NCBI GenBank assembly: GCA_034336665.1
Contig: CM067570.1
Location: 25,315,002-25,379,001, forward strand
Reading direction: 5' to 3'
Source: Luscinia megarhynchos
Lineage: Eukaryota > Chordata > Aves > Passeriformes > Turdidae
DNA: 64,000 nt
Shown here one piece after another: positions 1 to 16,435 of the stretch. The first letter of the stretch is position 1, and the number at the start of each line of letters is the position of its first letter. The translations under genes were made by a program, and so were the position numbers. The notes beneath the pieces are model-generated. The model saw nothing but the letters and a program-made list of their open reading frames with translations, had not been told where the DNA came from and ran no database searches.

Positions 1-3000
1 AAGTGTCAGTTGGTTTTTTCCTAATTAAAATTTTCTTCTAAAAAAGCTTGGTTTTGTAATAAGTCATAGGATAGCCCTCATATTTAACACTAACACTGTA
101 ACAGGCCATGCTTTAGTGTGGCACTTTCTGAACCAGTATAAGAATTTCCCCCTTCAAAGCTGGTAAATCGAAGCATGGAGGAACTTAAACGCATTTTACA
201 TGGTCCAAGTGCAGCTGTCAGACTTCATAAGCACAACACTCCACCAGTGTATATCATACATTCACAGATTTCCTCAGCCATCAGCCCAGCTACTGAAGGC
301 TTTGAATTTGCTTTATAGACTGTGAAGCAATGCCTGCATCTGCACTACACAGAGAAGTTGAGAGAAAGGCTGGTTATTGCAGCTGTATTTTAAGTGGTGA
401 CAAAGGCAGGAGCATGACACACTCCTTACATGACGCACTGGTAACATGCTCTGGGTAGTAACAGTTTTGCCTCTTGTGCAGAAACAAAGTGCCCCCACAT
501 AGCACCTGCTGCTTCAGTGCAGCCTAACCTGGACACTGTCCAGCCAAAAAGTAGCACAGGCAAACTACTTTTGACCAGTTTCCTATCTCCAGCTGAGATG
601 ATGATCAGTTTATTCCCATGAATGAAACATGTCTAAATATCTCAAACCTAGTGCTATTTGCATAAGCCTTATGAGAAATTTTTAAATGGTGGCTTCATGA
701 CAACTGTGCTAAACTTATTTCCATAAAAAATTTGCAGGAAGCACAGGCTAACAAGTCCTCCCAATTTCCCCACTTGACTGCTTTGAAAGCGTTTTGTGCA
801 TAATGGAAACAAGAATCAATGTCCTTATCCATGTTGCCCTCACACTTTACAACCAAGATAAAAATTTATTGCCTTGAAATAGAATAACCTTATTATGACC
901 TTATTATTTCACTACAGTTTTCCATAGACTGCGTCTTCGGACTATTGAGGTTTTAATTATTTACTATCTACCCACTCTTTAGAGGGGATTCCTCAGCACA
1001 CATATCACTCAGTATGATGTGGATTCACAGCACAATACATAAAAGCTTTACTGTTCCAAGAAACGAGTATTTAGTATTGCAGAAAATGGAACAGACCTGT
1101 CACTAATGTCTAATCCAGGTAATGGAGCACCTGGATACCTTTTGGAACTTCAGCACAACCAAACAATTGACAATACTTGTAAGAGCACGGTTACTTGCTT
1201 AGAGAAAAAATCCCTCCTTCCCCTCCCAGCTGGCTACTGCCCTGCAGGCCAGTGGAAGTGGCAGTTTCTGTACCTGAGGATTACTGAAGAAAATGGCAGC
1301 AGCAGCAGCACCAGCTGATACTCCTTGTAAGCCTGCAGCTTTGACAATGTCCTAAGGACCCTTGATGGGAGTTGTGCTGAACGGCAGCTTGTGCTGTCAA
1401 GCTGAAGGAAGTGCCCAGACCCTACCAGCACAACACACCCCTATTTTGCCCTGGTCAGTGGTCTGAGCTGTGTGGCAGCAGCACTGGGGACACCTAAAGC
1501 TCCACCTGTCCATAGCAAAGCCTGACTTTCAGCTTTAATGCAGTCACACAAAGATGCTTCCACTCATCTCTTCAGCTTATGTCAGTGATGTTTATCTCCC
1601 TAACAAGGACCTTTTGCCAAAACATTTATAGCATTTATAGTCTGGTTTGCTCCAAAACACAATACCTGTATAATAAGAGAATAAACATACAGAACTTGCA
1701 GTAGCAGTGTTCATGGTTTTGTTAAGCAGTCTCGATCTGTTCTTTCAAAGAGAAGGCTCAAGTTACTTTTAAATGTAAGTACAAGAACAATTGTCTATAC
1801 CTCCATACTCCATTCATGTATTTACATTGGGATTTGACATATTCTGACCATCCATTTCCTCCCCAGACTTCTTCCCTTGTCAACACACCCCGCTCTGAGA
1901 GTGGCACACCAATCAGCTCAGATGGAGGCAAAGTGCAGAAGCAAGCCTGCTTCCTTTGGAGTCAGTCACTTCTCCCCTGTTTCCTTTCAGGCACATCTGA
2001 ACTCTGTATTGCTATTTCAATATATGCTCCATTATGAAGTTGCTCTTGCAGATAATGTTAAGAGTAACATAGTTTGCAGGCAATGAATGCTTGACCAGGA
2101 TTTCTGTGCAGTGAGAAAGCAGTTCCAAGAAACGGAACTATTTTAGTGTCCTCCAGCTTTCACTGAAAAGCTTTGGAAAATTAAAGATTTTTACTTCTAC
2201 TTTTGTAATGAGGAGGTCCTGAACACAAGACTGAAAATTACCTCATTTGCAGAAAGAAAGAAACAATTTCCTTACATTACAAAATCTTGTCTTTGGATCA
2301 GAGGGCTGGGCAAGTAAGTAAAAGATTCAGGTCCCATTACATCTTTGTTCAGTTTTCCTTCCTCTGATTTGGTTGGGCATTTTTCACTTCAAACACAAGA
2401 TATCTAGAACAGGAACTGTTGTACTTAAAGGTGACCTTTGGCACCTAGGCCAGGGAGCACTGGATTTAGGTAGAGCTGGTTTGCTGATAAGTTTGAGACA
2501 ACCCCTCCCTCCCCAGGTATTAAAAAAACCCCATAATCTTCATTAAATACGCAGCTTTTTAGCTGTGCCTAATCAGTAACAGGTTAGAAAAGAAAAGATG
2601 TTGTTAAATCAAACTATAGTAATTTCAGAAGTTCAAAATTAAATTCACTACACAGAAATCCACTTTAGCATCACCTTTGTAGCATCCCCTTTGAGATTAG
2701 GTTTCAATTTTATTTGTGAAATAAAAATGGGAGTTTCAAAGGCTGAGTGGCCAGACCTACTAAAAAATAAATAAAACATATACTCAATATATAGTATTTT
2801 TTAAAGAATAAAAAACCTTAAATGGCTTATTTGCCTCTATCACATAGTTCCTCACTGATAATGTATAGGGTTTGCCCATCTAAGTATTCTAAATGACGGA
2901 GCTTGTACTACTTCTTCAGGAAAATCATTCAAGAAGGCAGATTTCTTTGTCAATAGATTATTCATGACAGATTTTGCACATTAAAAAAAAACAAACTTTC

Positions 3001-6000
3001 TCCTCTGACAACAGTAGTAGTGTACTTACAAGGCTTCACATCTGTGGTTTGAAGAGTTGCAAGTATTTCATAAGTGCCAAAGAACCCCAGCAGGAACTGG
3101 TTGCAGAACACAGAGCTAAAGCAGATAGTCCAGCAAACAGTCTGAGAATGAGCAGGCAACCAAGGAGAGACAAGGATCCCAAAATTCCCTTTCACACAAT
3201 GTAGAATATCCATTCATTTCATTACAGAATCTCCTGTGACCTATTTCTTGGCCCCAAATAGTTTGCTTCCCCCCCTCCAATTTCTTCTAGAGGACTATTT
3301 TCCCCCAAACAGCTTTGAGTGGGAATGTGCAGGCTCCTGGCACAGGGTCGTGGCTGCCAGGGGAGTGTCTGTGCTGGGGGATGATATGACCGTGGCAGGG
3401 CTGGCACCCTTCCTTGGTGGCCCACTGGCGTGACCCAGGAGCTGCTCTGAGGCAAGCATGCTCAAACATCCTTTTCTCCCAAGAGCTGTGAGAAAGAAAT
3501 ACCCTCAGAACAAGAAAAGGTAGGAGACTCCACATTGCAATCCTGCTCAGCTTCAGGAAAGAGCACACTGTGAAAGTGCTTGTCTTCCCCAGAAAACTTG
3601 GCTGTAACTCCCTGGGAGAAACTGATCCCATAACAGCCTTGCTTTCTTACATGGTAGTGGCAGTTTTATGAAAACATGTTTCACTGAGATGCTCTTCTAA
3701 CTGTGACATACCCAGGGTGATTCTCCTGTCTGCCTGGAGTGCTGAAGGTGAGAAGGGTTTCTCCACTGTGTGTGGGAACAGGAGGAAACAGGAGAGCTGA
3801 GTCGGGAAGAACCAATGACTTGATTCTGGAACATGTTGGTATCAGTCCAGCACCCAAACGGCAACGAATCCCTTAATTTAGAAACTAATAGTTGTCTGGC
3901 AATAAATATCCAGAATGCATTAAAATTAATCAAAGCTCTCTAACTGAATGGTTAATGTGAGACAACTTGCCCAAAAGACACGAACAATTAACTTTTAATG
4001 TACTATACTATCAAGTTTGGGGCTCTTTCTTATTTTCTTGGAATGTTTTAGTCTAGGGAGAGAAATGTTGTCACATCCTTTACAAAGGTCATTTGCATTT
4101 ATAGTGTCACATATCACCAGATTATGTTTTCAAAAATATATATTAATTTCTAACAAACATTGCTTAGCTTGCTTGCCCTTGTCAAAATACACTCCTTTTC
4201 AAAGCTTGTGTTAAATACATTTGCCAGGAGAAGGATTATCTCTTCTACAAATTAATTTAAATAAGTGGCTTCAACAATGAAGCCAGTTCACACTTCTGAC
4301 ATGTCACCTTAAATTTACTCTTGGTGAAACACTCCAAATATGGCCCTGGAGACAGAGCCACTGACATACAACAGCATGCAAGCATAAAGAGAGAGAGAGA
4401 CGTGTTTAAAGAAAGACAAATCTATTCTAATGGGGAGCTGCAGATCCTCAAACCTTTAACAGAGAGCCTCCTCTCAGCATAGGACAGAGACATGTCAGGG
4501 AGCCCACAGGGCTCCAGCTCCTGGCACAGAAATACCCTGGTCTCCTGCCTGTCCCATGTCTTGTCAACCCATGGGAATGTTGCAGGTCATCAGCAATAGT
4601 GTACAGCACTGCAGAACTGTATGTTTGAGTAACTTAAGTAACTACATCTTTCCACTGGTCAGAACTGCTTAAGTGTTGCATCACACCCAGTGACTTTACT
4701 GCTGGCCATTTCAACAAAGAATAGACCTAGAGCGTTGTTTAGAGCAGTGTGGGGTCAAACACTTCAGGAGTAGAGATTCAATCCACAAAAAACCAAACAA
4801 ACAAACAAAAAAAACCCCACAAAAAACCAAACCAACAAAAAAACCCCCAACAACAACAAAACAACACAAAACCACAACTTGACATCAAAAATTAAAAAAA
4901 CCCCAGGTTTAGACACTCAAAGCTCGCTACATATCATATTGAGAATTAATAAAATATAGCTGCAGACTTTAAATCTAGTCTTTAATTTCATTTCCAAGAA
5001 GCTCTTAGGTATGTTTGTCAGGCAGTCAATTTTAAGGACAGCATTCTTCTGCTTAAAAGAGAATTGGAAAAGCTAAAAGTGGTAGTAAGATTCCACACTC
5101 TGCCTTTGTAGATTTTGAAGAAAAAAAATCAAGCTTCTTCCAGGCATTTAAAGCCTAACAGACCTTTGGGTTTCCCCCACTCACAAGTTTTGCTTTTGCT
5201 GTCACTTCGCCAAGTTTGACACAAGGCTGGGATAATTTGGTACCCAATACTGCAAAACGCAAACTTTTAGCTAAGAATATGTCTGTAAAGCATTTTTTTA
5301 GTAAGCCAAAAACAGGTGTCTTTCATCATGAGGGACATTTTAAAAAGCTTAATGCTGCATTCAGATGTGGCTGCTTATGGAAGTAACAGGCAAGCTGTGC
5401 AACCCATCACACATTGCTGTCTCTCAGTCTCAGTGCTGAATCTCTTTTCTAATGTGTAAAATGCTTACTTAGCTCAAGCAACCATAAGCCACTGCCTATT
5501 AACTTAAATGCTAATTTTAAACCATGTGAGAAGGTTTGCTGAAAGAAATGCAGGAAGGAAGCAACTCTGTATATAGTTATTTACACCTTTGCTCTATTCA
5601 AAATGCAAATACCAGTGAAATGGCCTCCTACCTTTTCTTACTTATCTCTTATTCCTTTATCCTGATCATTTAATCTTTTGCTTTATTTTTATATTTTTTC
5701 TGGTAGAAATAGCATCCTTTCTGTAGTGTTACATGATCAGAAACCTCTATCTCATCTATGAGTAAATAATCAACTTCTCCTGATAAAAATATCCTTCTGC
5801 AAATGACTCTGGATATGACCTACAGCTCATGTGAATTAAATTCATAAGATATGGAGACCCATAAAAGACATGAGCACTGGCTGCCAGGGGAATATATCAT
5901 GTGCTGCAAGGAAAGAAAGATTATTGATAGCTTAAGAAGGGCACAGAAAGCTTTACTGAGAGAGTGTGTGGAACGGAATGAGATGGCCAATCCTGCTATG

Positions 6001-8225
6001 TTTCTTCTCCACTAGGAGGCTGAGGTGATCAATCTTATTATCAAAAACCTCTTTCCCAGAAATAGAATATAAGTGCTCAGGTTCAAAGTGAGCAGAGTGT
6101 AGTAGGCTCAGGAAGTGTTTGTGAAGCCAGTATTTTATCAGTAGCAGTATTTCCCTTTGAGCAGCAACTCTCATTTCTGTGAGAGCCCCTGGATCAATTC
6201 CCTGGGGCATGCCAGGATTCTGAGTGGAATGAAACCAATGCTGTTCTCGATCCAAAGCCAGATAAAGTGCACCCCAGAAGGGGACTCAAATAAACTCACT
6301 TCTTAACAATGGATCCACAAAGGTTGCAGGTTGACAGAGATTTATCAAGTCACAAGAAGCATTTTATCATTTCCTTTCCATTTCACTCTACCCTTAACAA
6401 CACAGTCCTTAGGGCAACACCCCACAGATACAGAAACAGCAGCAAAAAAACACTTCTGTGGTGTTTTCATCTTGTTCTGCCCTGGCCCCTGCAGCCAGGC
6501 CAGCCATGAACAAAAGCAGCCCCACAGCCTTCACTCAGGAACTGCCTTCAGGGTCCATCACAGCACCCAGGTCTTGCCTGAACACTTTCCTTCTCTCCTT
6601 TGCCTGGTTCAGCCCCCAAATACAGAGGCAAGGAGAAGCACACTGGCTTCTCACTTGCCAAGGCGGCTCCATATTGCACATGATCCAGAATCAGGTACAG
6701 AGCAGACTTTAAAAATGAACAAATAAAACCAAAAGCTGATTCTTAAGGAACATTTCAGCCCTAGAACCCCTAGAAGGAAGTTTACTGGAATAGCCTGTAT
6801 TCGACAGCACAGAGAAAAAATACTTCAGGTGCTGCATATAAGAGGCTTCCACCATGTTGCAAGGGCCCCTTGCAAGGTATTACACTCCAGCTCATCCTGA
6901 AGTGTGTTTCAGCTGTTGGTGACCACTATTCCCAAACTCACACTTCTAGCAAGCAAATGGAACATGTGCAAGCTGGCCAAAGTCCTACCGTATAGCTATT
7001 TACAAGGGTTCTAGCCAGTGTTCTCTCATCCCCAAAAAGTTCCTTGCACTTTTGTTAAACAGTAGCATTACTTACACAAAATACACTTTCACAGGGATTG
7101 CTTATTGAAGAGATAAAGCATCAGAAGAAAAGAAGTGTTTATTGTCACAGGCATGTCACAAGATCAATGGTTTGGAAAGGAAGTCACTTCTCCATTTACA
7201 TGGACTGGATGCACAGAAAGAATGCAAACTGTAAAGGTATTGATGAACAGAGAAATCTGTCTCAAGCCAATTCTCCAGCTGATGTGAACCAGGGTGGCCC
7301 CACTGACTTCAGCTAAGATAAGCCTTATGCTACTGAAGCACAGTCGCTTTCTGGGGAAGGGATTGATTCCATGTGCAGAGATCAAAGGGAGTTGCCAGTG
7401 AAAGCCTTGGAAAAACAAATAGTTTGCTGCCCAGCTGGAATGGACTGGTGCAGCCAAGCTAGCTTCAGACAGGCAGCAAGGTGCTACATGATTTGGCCTA
7501 TAAGCTACAGAGTGAGGGAAAAAGAATGGTCTCACCTGCCTAGTGCTTCAAATAGCTGGTGTTAAGCAAGCTGTGCCCAACACTGGTTATCAGCATGGTC
7601 ACAGAGCCCCAGCTCTTCGAGCAGTATGTTTTCTGTGTGCAAGGGGATCACAGCAGGCACAGTGAGCACTGTGAGCTGTCAATTGCACAGTTGTGCTCAG
7701 GTTTTTCTCCCCATGCTGCACCTAACAGGAGACAGCCTCTTCATCAGTGCTTCTCTTTCACTTCCCTACTAGCTTAACTCATTTCTCCAATAAATAGAGG
7801 TTTTTCAGCTGTTACACAGAAGTCACAATCCAGCTGAGAACCTCACAGAGAGAAAATGCAACTACCGTAGACCACATTCTTTTCTTGGGAGCGAAAATGT
7901 AACCAGACCACCGCCCTCTGCTGAAGGACGTACACCCCTCCAAGTTAGCTCTTCTTTAGGTGAAGTTCTGTAAATTGAGCTGCAGTGAGCAGCTCAGCCT
8001 AGCTACTTCAACTAATGCCTTTGAGTGAAGCCCTTCTGTGGCTCTTCTCTGGGTCTCTGCTTCAACTTCCAGGAGAGCTGGACCTGCAGAATGTGGGCTG
8101 AACGCTAGCCAGCAAATAGCTCTAGTCGAGCTACACAGACTGCTCTGGGGTGGGGGGATCTGCAAACAGCCAAGCACAAAGCAAGATGCCTGAGCTCTGA
8201 GCCAGCACCGGACATGAGCTCCAAG
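1..8225. other. Intergenic DNA upstream of FAM237A; no gene recognised
   Basis: I found no exon that I could tie to a known protein on either strand. All open frames are short and lack family motifs or paired splice sites. By synteny the gene to the left should be ADAM23 on the plus strand, but I recognise no ADAM23 coding exon here. An ADAM23 3' UTR at the far left cannot be excluded. The stretch is AT-rich with one A/C-rich low-complexity tract near 4.8 kb. Confidence 0.6.
4788..4880. repeat. A/C-rich low-complexity tract
   Basis: About 90 bases made almost only of A and C, in irregular runs such as AAAC, AACAAC and CCCC. The opposite strand is T/G-rich. There is no coding frame. It resembles the degenerate simple sequence found at several other places in this window (14.5 kb, 47.9 kb). 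Confidence 0.75.
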
Positions 8226-8527
8226 GGTGGACTTGCTTTCTACTCTCCCCCTTCTGCCTCCCAGGTGCAGCGCTGGTGAGAGGGGGCAAGCGGAGCTTCC
8301 AGGTCTGCTCCACCTCTACCCCGCTGCGCACCCCCGCCCCTCGGCCAGAGGCAGCACGGCCACCGGGCTGCTCCCGGGAGGGCTGGGGTCCGCAAGCAGA
8401 GGAGGACAGGCGGGGCAGAGAAGCGGAGCAGACTTGCAGCAAGGACAGCTCCACACAGAGAAAGAGAGAGCTCCCGGTGCCCGGGGGCAGCAGCCGGACC
8501 CGGGCGGGGGGGGCTGCTCCCGAGCCC

Positions 8528-8535
8528 TGACGTAA
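8528..8535 (+). promoter_or_regulatory. CRE-like element (TGACGTAA)
   Basis: TGACGTAA is a one-base variant of the full cAMP response element and fits CREB/ATF and C/EBP-ATF type sites. It sits inside the CpG island roughly 90 bases before the likely exon 1 donor, that is in core-promoter range. CREB-responsive promoters are common for neuropeptide genes. Binding is inferred, not shown. Confidence 0.5.
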
Positions 8536-8559
8536 AAACTAAGCGGGGCTGCCCGCTCC

Positions 8560-8622
8560 GGCTTCTTAAGGAGCGCGGCGGCGGCACCGGCTCGGAGAGT
8601 CCTGCCCTGGCCGGAGGGAGAG
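8560..8622 (+). other. FAM237A: Likely non-coding first exon of FAM237A (start approximate)
   Basis: The exon end is placed at 8622, where AG is followed by GTAAGC, a strong splice donor, in the CpG island. No ATG lies in the presumed exon, so it would be pure 5' UTR and would splice to the acceptor at 11781-11782. The 5' end is a guess; no clear TATA box was seen. Confidence 0.5.
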
Positions 8623-8655
8623 GTAAGCGCTGAGAGCGGCGGGCGGCGCCGGGGC

Positions 8656-8714
8656 GGAGCGGGACGGGCCGGGAGCGGCGGCGGAGCCGAGCGGGAGCGG
8701 GACGGGCCGGGAGC
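8656..8714 (+). repeat. 21-bp direct repeat, two copies 38 bp apart
   Basis: The same 21 bases, beginning GGAGCGGGACGGGCC and ending GGGAGC, occur at 8656-8676 and 8694-8714 without a mismatch. They lie in the start of the presumed FAM237A intron 1 within the CpG island and carry GC-box-like G runs. Confidence 0.85.
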
Positions 8715-8760
8715 CTGGGGGGACCGCCCGGGAATGCTGCGCTCGGCAGCCGCACGGCCG

Positions 8761-10494
8761 AGGGACTATCCGTAAGCGAGAGCTCCAAGTTAAATGATAA
8801 TAGCAAATTAACTGATTAACTTATAAATTATTATTGCAAAGCATTATCCATGACGGGAGTGGAGCACGACACTAAACTGCAAGGAGAAGCAGGGATAGGG
8901 GGGAGAGTGGGAAAAGTCAGAACCAGGAAGTGTAAATAGCACTCGCACACAAACTTTAATGTATGGCCAGAAGGAGCTAAAGATTGGATGGTGTACGGGA
9001 GGAATTGCATGGATGCATTCACCACATGCACCAGTAAGAGATTAATGAAATCTGGCTTTTCCTGGGCATACGCTCCAGCTCTCAGCTGTCTAAAAAAAAT
9101 ACAATCGTGAACCGTGTGAAAGACTAACAGCACAGTGCTGCCAGAGTTTGACCAGACCATAAGGACTAGTGGCCTTTACTACTGGCCCTTACTAATGCCA
9201 TGTATATCATACTTTCAGGGGCACTGATTCTTATATTAAAGCCCTACTGACTCCCTGCCCAGGGCTGTCCCTTTGTTGTAGCAAACCCAGAGCCCTTGTC
9301 TTAGCCTGTTTTGTAACTTATAAAGTTTAGAATTGGTGCTGGGGAGTAGAAAATGCAAAGCAATCCATTCCATTTTTAACCCGTACAAATGAAATGGACT
9401 CTGCCAAAGTCAGAGAACCATCATTTAAAAGATTTTAGTATTATTATTTAGTTTTATTATTAGCCTCTTTTAGTAGTATTCCTTTGTTTGAACAATCTGT
9501 TGTTGTTGGGGCTCCCTGCCCACTGTCCTGTGTCAGTCTCCTCACCCTCGTGGTCACATCTGAGACTGCTAAATTGCTTTGAAAACCAGAAACTTGATAC
9601 AATTAGCTATGTCACTTGAAATAGTCTCAGTAAACAGACATGTGCATAATGCATGGCATGTATACATAGGTGTCTGTGCCCAGTGGAAGGGTTCTGATGC
9701 ACAGACAAGAAGGAAGTAGTGACTCACAGGATGTTTTTGGCTTGCTTCTGAGAAAGCAATCAAAGCCTGCCTCATGGAGTAGGGTACAGAAGAGTGATGT
9801 TTCTTGGGGATCTTGGGAGCAGCAGGACAGCCCTATTACTACCACCACTGTCGTAAGTGACGTCCACTAGGCAGAGCAGTGTGGGAAGAGCAAGATGTCC
9901 CTCTTTTGTTCCCTAAATGCAGTGTTCAGGTCCAGGGCTGCCAAGGCAGCTCCTCTCACAACACCTGAACTTGGATTAAAAGTGCCTGTAAGCAGCTGGG
10001 GAGTAAGTCTGAATACCCCAAAAATGTTCCCATTATGCGACTGGATAGCCAGACAGGGAGCTAGGGAAGAATAACATTGCTAGGACTGAAACCTCTGAAG
10101 AGTCTAATAGCTCTACAATGAAATATATTCCACAAAGCAGACAACTCTTCCCTAGCCTTGCACAAAGGCTGTGGCTGGCTACTTCTAACATACAGTCCCT
10201 CTGCACATCAATATCCTGTGTTTGATATTTTTCTTCACGTAGCAAAGGAACACTTCTTCAGGATCACTCATGGAAGAGACTTTCTACACAAAAGCCAGTT
10301 GCTTATCTTGCTCATTAAGAGAAGCAGCTTCCCCACCCACAACAACCAAATTGAAAAAGTACAAGCACGAATACTCAAGCAGATCAGCACATACATTAAA
10401 CTGAATTTGTCCTAAATTATCTCAGATGTAGCTGATTTCCACAAACGTGAAGTTCCCCATATGCCATCAGCTACACTAAAAACCACCCTGAATG
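8761..10494. other. FAM237A intron 1, left part; nothing recognised
   Basis: AT-rich sequence after the CpG island. No recognisable exon, RNA gene or transposon was seen before the palindrome at 10495. Confidence 0.5.
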
Positions 10495-10523
10495 CTGATA
10501 TTGAACAATTTGTTCAATATCAG
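10495..10523. repeat. Perfect 14-bp inverted repeat with 1-base centre
   Basis: Two 14-base arms, CTGATATTGAACAA and its exact reverse complement, flank a single T. It lies in FAM237A intron 1, about 220 bases before a CR1 fragment. The symmetry ends at the arm edges. It may be a hairpin or cruciform site, or a relic of a small inverted-repeat element. Confidence 0.9.
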
Positions 10524-10745
10524 AAATGCTAGAAGCATGTTAGAAAAGACAACAGAGAAGTATGTACTAGAAATTAAATCTGATGGAGACAACTGGGCTT
10601 TTCTATCCACAAAAGGTTATCATTCTCAGAATTTCTACCCATGCATCATAGATACTACTTAGCAAATTTAACAGTTTTACCAGTTAATTCTTAGTGATCT
10701 GCTAAGTACATGTCTGTACTTTTTATATATGTAAATACATCTCAG

Positions 10746-11235
10746 CATAGGAAAGACATGGACCTGTTAGAGCAAGTCCAGAAAAGGGCCATGAAAATGA
10801 TAAGGAGGTGAAGCAGGTCTCCTGAAAAGACAGGCTGAGAAAGTTGAGGCCATTCCAGTACTTCTTCTGGAGTAGAGCAGGCTCCAGGGAGACCTTGTTG
10901 GAGCCTTCCAGTACTTAAAGAGGGCCTATAAGAAAGATGGGTTCAGGCTTTTTAGCAGGGCCTGTTGCAAGAGGACAAAGGGTGATGGCTTCAAACTGAA
11001 GGAGGATCAATTTAGATTAGATATAAAGAAAAAAGTTTTTACAATGAGGGTGGTGAGACAGTGGAACAGGCTGTTCAGAGAGGTGGAAGATGCTCTATCC
11101 CTGAAAACAGCCAAGGTCATGTTGGACAGGACTATGAGCAATCTCTGTGGTTGAAGATGTTCCTGCCAATGGCAGGAGGATTGGACTGGAGACCTTTAAA
11201 GGTCCCTTGCAATTTGAACTGTTCCATGATTCTAT
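10746..11235 (+). mobile_element. CR1 LINE, truncated 3' end
   Basis: Sequence typical of the CR1 3' region: a GACATGGACCTGTTAGAGC-like block, an AAGTCCAGAAAAGGGCCATG-like block, the segment encoding the end of ORF2, and the short GATTCTAT terminus at 11228-11235. The copy is 5'-truncated and diverged, with no intact reading frame. It lies in FAM237A intron 1. Confidence 0.9.
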
Positions 11236-11711
11236 ATGCATGGGTACATGTTGTACAATACAGCTATGTGATGGCTTTGCTATACCCTCTTTTCAGAGCT
11301 GTTCTGCCTTTTAGCACCTAAACCACTCCTGGTCAGTGGATGAATCTGAAATCTGCAATAATTAGAACCATTAAAACACACTTTCAACAAGATTTTTCTA
11401 CCTGCTGTCCACTGATTCTTGTGATTCTGAAGACTATTTTAAAGGACTCATAAAATTTTGAGAAAAGCAGGACTGCCTAAGAGCTTAAATTATTTAAAAA
11501 GGAATGGATTTTTACTGAAAAATATTAGAGGTCTGTAAATCAAAAAATGCCACAACTTTCAATATTAAGAACTTCCAGATAAGACAGTTTTACACATGCT
11601 TCTGCTGCACAGAGTATTACAACTCCTCTAGTATTTATATACATGCAAAAAGCATAAACAAATCTTTAAGGAGCAGAGAAACAATATCTGAGTACCTTGT
11701 ACATCATGTAA

Positions 11712-16094
<4,383 letters not shown>

Positions 16095-16408
16095 TCTAAG
16101 ATTCTGATCGGTAGATAATTTTAAACTATTTATCTTTTTTAAATTTTTTAATTTTTTTTTTATTTTAATCCCCATTGATGTCAATTTATATGGTGGAAGA
16201 AGGCATGTAACCTCGAGCACTACATCTCCAATTAACTTGGACTCATGAGTTTTCTTAATTACTTATGAATTTCATCTCCTTACTAAACTGCATGATTTAT
16301 AAGCAGATGCCTACTTTAAACTGTGTGTATATCAGGCTTTTTGTAATACATGTGGTTTGTTTAAACTATTGTCTTTTGGATGCCAAAATAGGAAATAACT
16401 GATCCTTC

Positions 16409-16414
16409 AATAAA
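16409..16414 (+). terminator. FAM237A: Poly(A) signal AATAAA of FAM237A
   Basis: First canonical AATAAA downstream of the FAM237A stop codon, about 315 bases on. It would give a short AT-rich 3' UTR ending near 16.43 kb. Confidence 0.55.
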
Positions 16415-16435
16415 AAATAGACAAGCAGAGAAGGA

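Larger units (their letters stand above)
8230..8760 (+). promoter_or_regulatory. FAM237A: CpG island, probable FAM237A promoter
   Basis: A sharply GC- and CpG-rich block in AT-rich surroundings, ending abruptly near 8.76 kb. It lies about 3.2 kb upstream of the first coding exon of FAM237A on the same strand. It contains a CRE-like site, a likely non-coding first exon and a good splice donor. The assignment to FAM237A is inferred from position and the matching acceptor at 11783; no transcript evidence is available here. Confidence 0.7.

Noticed and set aside
6331..6726. 131-codon plus-strand frame tested as an ADAM23 3' exon
   Set aside because: No resemblance to ADAM23 or any known family; probably chance.
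8131..8806. Long frames on both strands in the FAM237A CpG island (up to 188 codons)
   Set aside because: Pro/Arg/Gly/Ala-rich translation typical of CpG-island DNA, with no family motif.
11061..11321. 86-codon plus-strand frame
   Set aside because: Lies mostly inside a truncated CR1 element; it is a shifted remnant of the LINE tail.
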